Shown here in pieces: positions 17,901 through 29,900 of a stretch of DNA of 64,000 bases. The notes beneath the pieces were generated by a model. That model worked only from the letters and a program-made list of their open reading frames with translations, ran no database searches and was not told the origin of the DNA. How positions within the stretch are numbered: position 1 is the stretch's first letter; every line of letters begins with the position of its first letter. This DNA is from JAGQPD01 sp020426865 (GTDB taxonomy: Bacteria > Planctomycetota > Planctomycetia > Pirellulales > Pirellulaceae), in the NCBI GenBank assembly GCA_041399065.1, contig JAWKTN010000005.1, forward strand, positions 620,001-684,000, in the 5' to 3' direction. Both the position numbers and the translations under genes were made by a program.

Positions 17901-20900
17901 GCCGGAACGGGCGTGCCGATCGCATTCTTGATCAGCGAGATTCTTCCGGAAATCATGCCGAAATCTTCAACCGTGTTGACTTCGCCGGGTGCCAAAAAGA
18001 ACGTGTGCGAGTTGTCGGGGACCGTGTCGCCGTCCAGGTCAGTGGTCGACAACACGGGGTTGATCCCCGAAACGTCGACCGTATGTGTTCCAGCGGGTAC
18101 GTTGGCGAAGCCGTAATTGCCAGTCGCGGTTGTGGCAGTCGAACGAGTGAAGTCGGGCATGCCGTCGCCATCGAGGTCGATCTGCAAGTCAACCGGCATG
18201 TTGACGACCCCCGGCTCGCCCATGTCTCGAGTGGCAGACCCATTTCTGTCGTAGTAGACGTCGTCACCTACGAACGCAGTACCCGTGTAGCCAAAGTCGA
18301 CGTTGCGGCGATGGCGGTCCGCGGCCAGTGCGATTTCAGAGACCAAGGGGATCGAACCAATACCGTCGTCCCGATGGTAGGTTTGCGCAGTTCCCACCGG
18401 CGTGATCGTGGATACTCGATAACGACCGGCAGGCAAGGTTGAAAATAGATAAAATCCATTCGAGTTGGTGAGTGCCGACTGCGTAAAATCATCGGTCGTC
18501 CCGAATGTGCTATCAGCACCAGCTCCCACCACGATAATTGGGACGCTGGGATAGCCAGGCTCGCCAGGATCTTGGACCCCATTGGCATCGACGTCGTACC
18601 ACACGCGATCACCAATGCTGCCCGTGCCGCGGAAACCAAAGTCGACGTCCGTGCGTGTCTGACCGGGCGATAGTTGAATATGAGCGACGCCGTCAATCAG
18701 CGCAGGGCCAGCGGACGCATCGTCCGTATCTGCTGATGGCGTCATGCCACTGGTGATCGTCGACGTGTCGACCATCACCGTGAAATCGCCGGCGGGCAAA
18801 TGGTCGAATTGATAGTGTCCCGCCGCATTGGTATTCGTCGTGATCGTAAAATCGTCGCTGGTCCCGGCGATTGCGTCACTCCCCAAGTATCGCAGTTCGA
18901 CACGCGCTCCCGCGATTGCCGGTTCGCCCACGTCTTGTAGGCCATCAGCGTTCACGTCGTGCCAGACATAGTCGCCCAGGCTGCCTGTTCCGCGATAGCC
19001 GAAGTCGAGATAGTTGATGCTCTCGTCGGTAATCGAAGTCTGGACAAAATTGTCGAGCGTCGAATCATACTCGTACGTGCCGACAAGTCCCGGAATCTGC
19101 GACGTATCTACGGTCACGCGATACGAAGACATGTGGAGACTCGCGAAAAGATACAGTCCGTTAGCGTCTGTCGTCGCCGTCCGGACCACGTTATCGGCCG
19201 GCGTGTTGTAGTTGCCGTCGAACCCGGGCCATGTCAACGTGACCGTTACTCCAGGTAGCGGCGGTTCGATCGTGTCGGGAATCGCGTCCCCGTTGGAATC
19301 GTACTGATTGCGGGTGCCATCGCCATCCAAATCGAACCACAGTAAGTCACCGAGCGTGAATTGGCCTGTCACACCGAAATCGACGTCCGTGCGGTTGCCG
19401 CCTGCCGTCGACATAATCACGTGCGCGATACCGTCCACCACTGGCGCGGAATCGTCAGTGTCAGCTGTGTTCGACGACAGGAACACCGGTAGGTCGAACG
19501 GATTGTGACGTACCTCAAAATTGCCCGCCGGTAGTCGGTCGAATTGATACAATCCTTGACTGTCAGTGACGGTTTGCAGAAAGATATTGTCGTCGGTTGT
19601 ATTAATGTCGCCATCCACACCGGCATATTCTAGGAGTATTCGCACACCCGCGATGCCAGGTTCAGGAGTGTCGGCAAGTCCGTCGCCGTCGGTGTCGCGC
19701 AGGTTGCGCGTGCCGTCGGTGTCCACGTCGTACCACAACAGGTCGCCCAGCGAGAGTGTGCCGGTGAAGGCAAAGTCTGCATCGAAGCGATCGCTACCGG
19801 CGACAACAATGTTCGCCATTCCGTCGATGTTCGCGGTCCCCAACGCAATGTCGTCCGTATCGGCCGTTGGCACGACACCAGCCGGCAATCCCGTCGGTCC
19901 GACAGTGATTCGATAATTCCCTTCATAAAGTTCCCGGAACGCGTAAAACCCCGTTGCGTCCGTCGTTGTGACCATCGGACTAGGATCATCGAGCGTACCG
20001 AAGAGCCCATCGAAGCCGGCAAACTGCAGCGTGACCTCGACGTTGCCGATCGGCGGCTCGCCGTCATCGATCCCGTTGGCGTTGGTATCGAACCAGACAT
20101 AATCGCCGAGATCGTAAAGTATCTCGCCGAAGTTCTGATTCGTTAGTCCCGCCAACGGGAGCGTGGCCGCAATGGAATTGGGGGTCGAGCTGGCGTAACC
20201 GCTTGGTTGCGTCTGGACGATCAAATAGTCGCCGGCCGGAAGTTCGTTGAATTGGTAGGTTCCATCCGATGCGGTCAAAGTTGTGTCGATCAACGTTGTC
20301 CCGGTACTGTCGTAAAGCGCGATCGTCACGCCGCCGACCCGCGTGGTCTCGCCAGCATCCAGGTCGCCGGCCCGGTCGTCGTCGACGAATACGGTGCCTG
20401 CGATCGAAGTACCTCGTTCGCCGAAGTTATAGTTCACACCAATTTCGCCAGCGAGGATCACAATAGACGACAACATGTCATTGCTTGTCACGCCCCCTAG
20501 ACTGCCCGCCAGATCGAGGCCGTCATTGTAGTTGGCCGGTTGCGTTTCGGTGATCGCATAGGTACCAGCGACCAGACCGGTGAAGCTATAGGTGCCATCC
20601 GGTAGTGTCGAAAGCGTTGCGTCGACCGGCTGGCTGTTGACATCGGTGCCGGTCAACCGAATAGACACGTTGCCGATACCTGTTTCACCAGCGAGCGGAT
20701 CAAAGATCCCATTGTTGTTGCGATCATGGAACACCAGTCCCGCGACGCTGGATGGCACGGGAGTTCGATCCGACGCGATATTGTTCGCGGGATCGAGATC
20801 CGGGCCGTTAGTGCCATCGTCGGCAATGCTGACCTCGTTGTAGAGGTCGGCCTGGCCAGTCGAAAGCGGTGCTGGGACGTGCACGGCAAATGCTACCGAC

Positions 20901-23900
20901 CCACTGCCTCCTGTGGCGAGTGCACCCACCGAGAATTCGTAGATTCCTCCGCCGAGATCGGCCCAGCCGGCATCACTGAGCACTGCGTCAAGCGTCGCCC
21001 CCGTCGGTAGCGTTTCCTGCAACACGACACCGGTTGCATTTTGATTGCCGATGTTCTCGTAATCGATGGTATAGACCACGCTGGAGCCGACGGTGCCGAT
21101 TGCACCACCGTCGGTTTTCGTCACAAATAGGTCTGGGGCGCTGTCCAAGAAGTCGACATCGGTATCCGAGTTGTCGCCAGGTGTCGGGTCAATGTCATCA
21201 TGAGTAACCGTGGCCGTGTTCGTGATACTGTTGATACCAGCCGGCAGCGTTGACAACACAGTGACGGTCAACAGCAACTGGCGCGATTGGTTGGCACCCG
21301 ATGTGTCGAGCGTTCCGACGTCCCAGACGAGTTGGCCGGTCGCTGGAGTGTAAGTAACATTGGCTGGGTCGTTCGTCGTTACCGAACTGGCGTCGATGCG
21401 GTCGATTGGAATCGTATCGTTAACGATTACCCCTGTCGCTGTGTCCGTGCCGTTATTCGTGACAGTGATGGCGTACGTGAAGGTTTGACCCGCAGTGACA
21501 AGAACCTGCGAGTCGTCCTTGATGATCGATAGGTCGGGATTGACGATGGTGCTTGACGCTGAGTCGCTCGCAGAATAATCGTTCACGCCGGCCGGATTGC
21601 TTCCGTCACGCTCAACTGCCGAAGTGCCAGGGAGGGACGTCCACGTTGCGGCGGCTGTGTTGCTACTGGCGTTGCCGACCTGTGTGCCTGAAGACGTGAC
21701 CGTGGCATCGAATGTGATGGTGATAGTGCCGCCGAGATCGAGTTGGTTGAACGACAGATCAAGGGTGTTGCCAGCCGAATCGCCAAAGATGGGGTCGCCC
21801 GACGCAATTGCCCCCCCAATCACATTGATCGACGACAGGATCAGTGCGTGATCCGCCGGCAATGTGTCGCTCAAGTTGACATCGTAGGCGACCGTGTCGC
21901 TATCCACATGGTGAGCGACAACCAGCGTGTAGGTGACCGTCTGCCCCAAATGAGGCGTTGCATCGTCGATCGATTTGGTGATCTGCAGCTTTGGTTCAAT
22001 CACCTCGACGCTCGGGGCAGCGACAGAACTGGTAGCGTGGGGGACGGCGCCAATCGTCCAGCCAAATATGGCCGAGTTATTTAACTGGGTAGGCGCCGTC
22101 GGTGGGTCAGCCCCCTGATTGCCCGAGGTGTTCGCGACCCGCACTGTGTAGTCGATCGTAACGGTCTCGGCGGTTCCGTTGTCGGTATTGGAGTTGGTGA
22201 GTGTGCCGAAGTCGAAAGTCAAGGTCTGACTCGTGGTGATACCGTCGCCGATTACTGTGGGTGGCAATCCTGGTAGGGAACTCGTCAAACCGGGAGAAAC
22301 TACCACGCTATCGACTTGCACAAATTGTAGGCCGAGGTCGAGGTTGTCCGTCCAGCGAGCCGAGTTAGTTGTTCCTTCGGGGACGGTCAACGTCAGGCGA
22401 TACTGCGCGAGTTCGCCGACTACCGCCTCATTGGCCACGTTGTTGCCAGTGGTCGCGGTATCGTCGATCGAGGTTCCCAGCAACATCTTGGCCACGGTTG
22501 GCGAGGCAATCTGTAGCGTGGCACTGGTCGCCGCGTCAACGTACGTATCCAGTCCGGTGCCCGAGCCGGTCCGCTCAATGGCGTCGACCCCGTCATTGGT
22601 GGCCGCATCAAGACTGGTCCAGCGTATCGTGGCTTGATTACTGACAATTTGCTCGGGTTGTGCCGACACGTCGAGCGTGCCGTTGATCGTGACCGTTGCC
22701 GTGGCACCGGCGAGTAAATCAAAGGTCTGGCCGGTGATCGTCCGCAATTGACGCGTTGGTCCGTCAAATTCGAACAGCGCGGAGATGTCGCCCAACGTCG
22801 AGTGCGTGACAGTGAATGAGTTGAGCAGTATTTCGCTGGGAATTGTGTCGAGAAAAGTCGCATCGTAGGCATCCGCGTCGCTGGCGGCCGAATGTTCCAC
22901 AAGTACGACCCACGTAACGGTGTCGCCGGCATCAGCGGGTGTGGAGGAAGTGAGTGTCTTGGTTGCTTGCAGAGCAGGTTCGATAATCTCCACGTTTGCC
23001 GATGATGAGGGAGGCGTACTGTCCGGGGTGACACCACCGCGGTTCCAGCCGAAGATAGCCGAATTGCCCTTCAGGTCACCGATTAATGCACCGTGACTGC
23101 TGTTGTCTGCGGTATTCATCACGGCCACAACGTACGTTAACGTGATGGTTTCGGGGGTCGCATTGTTTGTATTGGCATTGCTAATGTCGCCATAGGCGAA
23201 CGTCAGCTGATAGGGGTTGCCGGTTGAGCCATCGCCGATGATGTTGCCCGTAATGTTGGGGTCGACCTGGGTCGCGTCGGAAAACGCGTTGGTACTGGAT
23301 GTTAGCCCGGAAGACGCTGTCGTTGACGTGTACGAAACGAATTGCAGACCTGGGTCCAGCGTGTCGACAATCCGAGCGTCTGGCGTCGCACCCTCGGGAA
23401 TCGTTACCACGACTTGATATGTGATAAACTCGCCAATCGTTGCTTCGTTGTTGTCATTGGCGCTCGAATTGATTCCAGTTCCAATCCGTGTCTTCGTGAT
23501 CGACGGAGCGGCGACTGTGAATCCTGACGAGTCTGTGTCGGATCCCGTCCGTCCAGTGGGGACACCAACCAGACTGTCCCACGCAAGATCTGCTGTGTTG
23601 CTCACGCTTTCATTCGGTGTTGCGGTAGAACGGACCTGCGCCTGATATGTGACGATCACGGTTTGGCCAACCGCAAGTGACGGAACGGTTACGGCGATGT
23701 CGGTGTCGCCCACTGAGTTGCCGGACGTTATCGCTCCCGCCACGGTGCCACCGTTGGCAGTGACGCTGCCGTTGACAAAGGCAAGCAGTGGGTCATTGAC
23801 CAGGTCGGTAATCACTACGTCGTGGGCGGTGGTTGTGGACGCCGCCGTGTGGGAGATGGTCAGCGTATACGTAATCGTATCGTTCGCATCGGCGACGGCA

Positions 23901-26900
23901 GGACTCTCGATCGTTGCCGATTTCACGATCTGTAGCTCGGGCTCGACCACTGTGACAGTGACCGTGTTCGAGGTCGTCACGGCAAGCCCATCGCTGTCGA
24001 CGTCAAGTGTTGCCGAGTTATCGAGCGTGGTCAGTCCGGGGAGGAGACCGTTGTTGGCGGGGATATCCTGAGCTTGGGTCGTCACAAGAATCAGGAAGCT
24101 ATTGTTGCCGCTGTTGTTGTCGTTCGCGACGTTGATCTGATTGAAATCGAACGTAACGTCGGCCCCATTGGTTCCCGTCGACGTTACCGTGGGGCCCGTG
24201 CCGGTGATTGCACCGTTGAAGTCGGCCGTGAGAAGACCACTGGATGCCGCGGCAGTCGTCACGAGCGTGCTCGCCGTTATGTCTGCACCGGTAAATCCAC
24301 TGTAGGCCAGCCCGGAGGGAATCAGATCAATGACTCGCAGACTGCCGATGATGCTTTCGGGAAGGTCCACCACTAAGGCGTATGTAACTGTCTCGCCTAT
24401 CGTGACATCGCTGCCGACGGTGCTCGATTCGCTTGTGGCGAACAGATGCTTGTTGAAGACGACATCGTTGATGGTGATTGTGGCGGAGTCATTAGCCGCG
24501 TAGTCGTGGCGATTGTCGCTTGCGTTTGTACCATCACGTTCGGTATCGTCGGTCGTGTGCGGTGACAGGCGCGGTGGTGTGGCATTGATGCTCGTCCACT
24601 GCACATCCCCCTGGGCGGATAGGACATCGGCTGGCGAGACGGTGGGTGCGAGGGTACCCACCACGGTAAGCGTGATGGTGCGTGGTTGAGCGGTCCCGTC
24701 AAGCTGGCTGGCCAGCAAGTCGATGTTGCTGGCGGGATTGCGTCGCAATATCCATCCGGTGGCGTCGCTGCCGACGAGTTCAAAATCGCTGGCGGCGACC
24801 GGGTTCGTGGTTGATGTGTCGGATACTGTGTAGTTCGAGGTATTCGTGGTCAGTGATGACGCGCCCGCGCCATTAGTCGGCAAGGGGATGGCGAAATCGA
24901 TATCAAAGGCATCTACGCCACTGGTATTGGTCAAAGTGATCGTGTATTGAACGGTATCGCCGGCGTCGCCAGCGGTGCCATCGTCGAAGGCCAGGTCGCC
25001 GTCGGTGTCCAGCCCGACAGAAACGTTGATGTCGATCGATGGTTCGATTACGGTGACGTTTGCCGCGGAAACCGGTCCACCGCTAGTCTGTGAGGTCGTA
25101 AAACTGGCCGAATTGTTGAGTGTCGTCGCCGGCGTTTCTCCCTGATTGCCGGATGTGTTCAAGACAATTGCCTGATAGGTCAGGACGAGCGTTTCCGCGG
25201 CACCATTGTTTGTGTCCGTGTTGGTAATGTTGCTGAATGACCACTCAATGTCATTTCCGTTGTTGGTGACTGTCGGCGTCGTGTTGCCTACCAGCGCCAC
25301 CGACGGGGAAACGACCGCTGGGTTTACCAAGTCCATGCCGACGAAGGCCAGACCGGCGTCTAGGGTGTCGTGTATGACCGTCGAAGTTGTCGTCCCTTCT
25401 GGGATCGTGAATGTCAGAGCATACGTCACCAGTTCGCCGATCACGACCTCGTTAATCGCATTGTTGGCATGAATGATCTCTGTCGCGACGAGTTGTTTGG
25501 CGAGCGACGGTGCGTTGATCGAAACGTTCTCGGTGTCGGAGTCGGCGTAATCGTTGAAACTTCCGCTTCCGTTTCGCTCTCCCGTCGTCGAACCCGCTGC
25601 GCCCGGTGTCGTCGATCCCGTCACATTCGGTGTCGTTCCCTGATCGCCGGGAAGACTCGTGTAGGTCAAGTTGGCCGTGTTCGCGATGGTCTCGCCGGCC
25701 TCCACTGATGTTTGCAGCGTCGCCGCGTAACTGATCGACACGGTACCGCCCGTCGGAATTTCGTGGATCGTAACGTCCACCGTGTTGCCCGCCGAATTGT
25801 CGGTCACTCCGCTGGCCCCTCCGCCAAGAGCGACACTGACCGAACCTGTATTCAAAACGTATTCCGACGGCAGCGTGTCGAGCAGTTGTGCGTTGAACGC
25901 CGACGTGCGATTGGTTGCGTTCGAGGCGCTGTACGTTACCGTGAAGGTGATCACATCGCCCCCGTCCCCCGATGTGACGTTGGCCGTCTTCGTAACGTTC
26001 GTGATCGACGGTTCAGCGATCCGGACTCTCGTCGTCGTACTGTCTACTTGCACGCCGTTGCCTGTGGTGACACGGGCCACATTGTCGCGGTTGTTCCCGG
26101 CGTTATTGGCGACGCCTCCTAGGTCGTTCGTCACGAGTGCGTTGAACTCCAACACGATCAGTTCCAAGCTGGCGTCATCGTCGGTGTTCAAGACGTCCCC
26201 GAAAGAGAAGAAGACGTCCGTGCCTGTCGTGTATGTGTCGTTGTCACTGGTGGCACTGGCGGATACCGCCGAATCGGGCAATTGGTAGATCGGTGTGATT
26301 GTCGCGACGGTCGTTTCGTCGCCAACCTGAGCTAATGGGTTGCCCGTTCCGTCCGTGGCGGCCAACGTGCTCGAGGTCATGCCGCCCGCGGTATTTGATA
26401 CGAAGGCAACGGTCGCCGTGTCATCGTCCAGAAACAGCAAGCCGCTAGGAAGCAGGTCCCGTACCTGCAGATTGGGTGAAGTCCCTTCCGGGATCGCGAC
26501 CTGAGCCCGATACCGTACGATTTCGCCAATGGTCACCTGTTCCACGCCGCCAGTGAAGATGGTATGCGCTTCGGAGGTTGCAGCGATCGACTTAGTGACG
26601 GCCATCGTCTGGATCGTCGTGGTTGCGTCATCGGTAAGGTCGGTGGTCGTAAAATCAATTCCACCATCTCGTCCAGAGTAGTTGGTCAACGTTGCCGTGT
26701 TGGTGACGACGTCCGTTGGCTGCACCGCGGTTGTTAGCTGCAGGTCGTAGGTGACAACAAGGATATTCGAGCCATCACCGGCTGCAGCGGCGGCGTCGGC
26801 ACTTCCGATCGCTCCGGGGAACAGCGGGTCGAACACGTCGACGGCAACGTAGTCGGAACCGTTGTCAAGCTGACGAAAATTGCTGGCGGCACCCGTCCCC

Positions 26901-29900
26901 TTGTTGATTTCATATAGTCGGTTCGATTCCGCTCCGTCGAGCTGCCCGGTCGTGCCCCAAAGCTGACCATCTTTGTCAGCGCTCAAACCCTGCATGTCGG
27001 TTATCGACCCACCGAAAAGTCCCACAGTATTCGTTGTTGATGTCGCCGCAGATTCATCCAGTGAGATAGTGACCAGGCGGTCGGACGTCGAGCCAAAAAT
27101 GGTGCCTGAATTATCGATCGCAATATCCGTCAAGTCACTCGGTGGTGACAGCACGATGTAATCGTCACCTCCGAAGGCAGATAGAACGGCCGAACCCGTC
27201 CCTTTGTCGATCTTGAAAATCAGGTTCGTGCCGGCACTGGTCGTCGCGCCATACAGTTCTCCAGAGAGCGGATCGAATGCGAGGCCCCGGACGGTGTTGA
27301 CAGTTCGCGGGCCGGCGCTCCCCGACAGACTGCCGATGCCGATGCCGATTGCGTTAAATGTGCCAGTCGTCGCGTTGATCTCCCCGAACACTCCGCCGTC
27401 GGCAGCATAGAGTGTTCCCGTAAAGGGATCGCGAGCAATGGCTTGAATCGACGTCGCGCCGGTACTACCAATCGTCTGTTCGTTGCTGGTCACGTCAAAA
27501 CTGTCGCGACTGGGCATGAGCGTCAGTTCACTGGCGCTCGTGGAGACGAGGTAAACACTGATCGGGTCGAGAATTTCGACGCCCGATGTAAACAGATCGG
27601 AGTCGTTTCCTGTACTTGCCCCGGTCCAGCTAACAGGGTTGCCATCGCCATCGCGGACGTCCAGATTCAACCCAGTCGCATTGGCGGGGATCTGAAAACC
27701 GGCGGGCAGCGTTTCAGCGATCCGAACGTCGTAGGCCGCCGCGCCCCCCGTGTTCTCGATGACCACCGCGAATTTGACGATGTCACCCGCATCCAGATTC
27801 GACACGTTGCTGTCGATCGGATTGGCGGCCAGCGTTGAGCTGTCAATGGAACCGGAAAATGGTGCCGTGCTCAATCCTGGATCGGCGAACGGAACGGGAC
27901 CGACAGTCGCTGGCGAAAAGCTCTCGGACGTCGATGTTGTCGATACAATGCCTTTCGTGATTGCCAGTTCGGGCGACCGCAACTGAACTTGGATGATCTT
28001 GTCATCGACGATTGACGGTTGATTGGTGGCGTCTTCATCGGCTCGGACGATATTGGTCAGGAACAGCCCGTCGGCAAATTGATCAGGTTGAACCGTAACA
28101 CTGAACAGCAAATCGATCACCGATGACGGATGCCCCGGGTCGTCATAGGTACCGTAGAAAAACTCAATGCTGTTGGCGTTGTTGTCAACGGTCAGTTGCG
28201 GCGGCGCAAAATAGTCGGGGGCATTGGACGTGTCCGAGAGACCAGGGCTGGAATTGTAAAACGTATCGGCGGGGCCAAACTGGACAGTGCCCGCCGAGGG
28301 CGCTTGGGCATCGAACGAACCGGCCAGATCGAATGACCAGCCTGGTCCGGTGAGGCCGTCGCCGTCAGGATCGGAGACGTCGAAAACTGGTAGCGGCAGG
28401 TAATCCGTCAGCCGAAGGCCTTCGAAGTCCGATGTCGGTAGCGTGTATTGTATCCGGTAAGTGATGACATCGCCGGGTGACAATTCTACGAGACCCCCAG
28501 TGCCGACCGGCAAGATCGTCGAGCCGTTGACGGCGTAGATGTCCTTGCTCAGCGTGCCATGGACAATGGTGATACTGGCGGAGCTGTTGTCGCTTTCGAT
28601 GCCGCTGGGGGCCGGGCCAATGATGGTGTTGATCGAACCATTTTCGGCATTCGACCGGACGGTGCCATCGATCGTCAGGTCGGAATTGGTGATCTGGTCC
28701 CCTTGATCGACGCTGCGATCGCCAGACGGAAACGTGTCAGCAAACTCGTCTTGAATGACCGTGCGAAAACGAATCGTTCCGGTCGCGGCGCCGAGGTTTG
28801 CGGCGCCGTTACTGAGGCCACCCTGCAAAATGCCGTCGGCCGCGCCTAAGTCGATTAGCGCCTGCGAGATGTCGAACGTCACGGTCGTGCTGCCGTCGGT
28901 GGCGGGGTTTTCCGAAGCGTCGTCGGTGCGATCCACTTGCGATTCGTCGACGACGAGCGTTTCGCCCGTATCGGGTGCCGTGCTGCTGCGCACCGCAAAG
29001 TTGCCGCTGCGGCTGTCAGCAAAGTCCGTAATCGAAAGCGTGCCGCCGAAACTGAAGTCGAACAACTGTCCATCTTGAAAGACGTCGGTAATGAATAGAT
29101 CCCCGAACGTGTAATAGTCGGAGATCTGGAATTGTAACGTGTATTCAAGTACGTCGCCCGGTGTCGCTCCAGCATTGCCCGTGTCGGTGACGATCGATAC
29201 CGATTTCTGGATCGCGATCGACTTGGCGTCCAAAATATGCTCCGGATTCACCGGATCAGGATCGGCGACAGCGTTGTCCGCGCCTCCTGCGTCGCGCGGA
29301 TCATTCGGCGCCCAATCGCCAACCGCCAGCGCGTTATTTAAGACGCGCGACGCCGCCAGGTCGTCTTCGCCATTAAGCGGAATGACTCGCGTTGCATTTG
29401 CGTCAAACTCGGAAACGAAGTAGCTGAACGTGACCGTCACGTCGTTGCCCGGGGCACCCGTGATTTTGTCGGCGTTGACCAACAGCTGTGCGCCATTCTG
29501 TGGGTTGACGGTTGACAGCGTCCCGGCGTTGTTGGAAAACGTCGTGCCACTGCCCGTCTGCAACGTTGTTGCCGCTTGACTGGCTGCCGATTGAGCGACC
29601 GAGTCGAGCGCAACGAAGACGATGTTGTTCGGTAAGCGATCCGTGATGTCCAGATCGTCGATCGTCTGGCCAGTCGCGATGTCGACCTGAAGTGTGTACT
29701 GCCGCACATAGTTGGGGCCGGTTGCTGTTTCGTCTTCGGGGCCAACATAATCCTTTGACAAATCCATCAGCGACGGTGTCACGGTTGTGGATTCGGTCCA
29801 TAAGGAGCTGTCGGATTGGCCGTCGCTGAGGATTGTCGGGTCGGGTAACGTGGGATTGTCCAGTGGGTCCGACCCGTACTGAAATCCACCGCGGGCCACG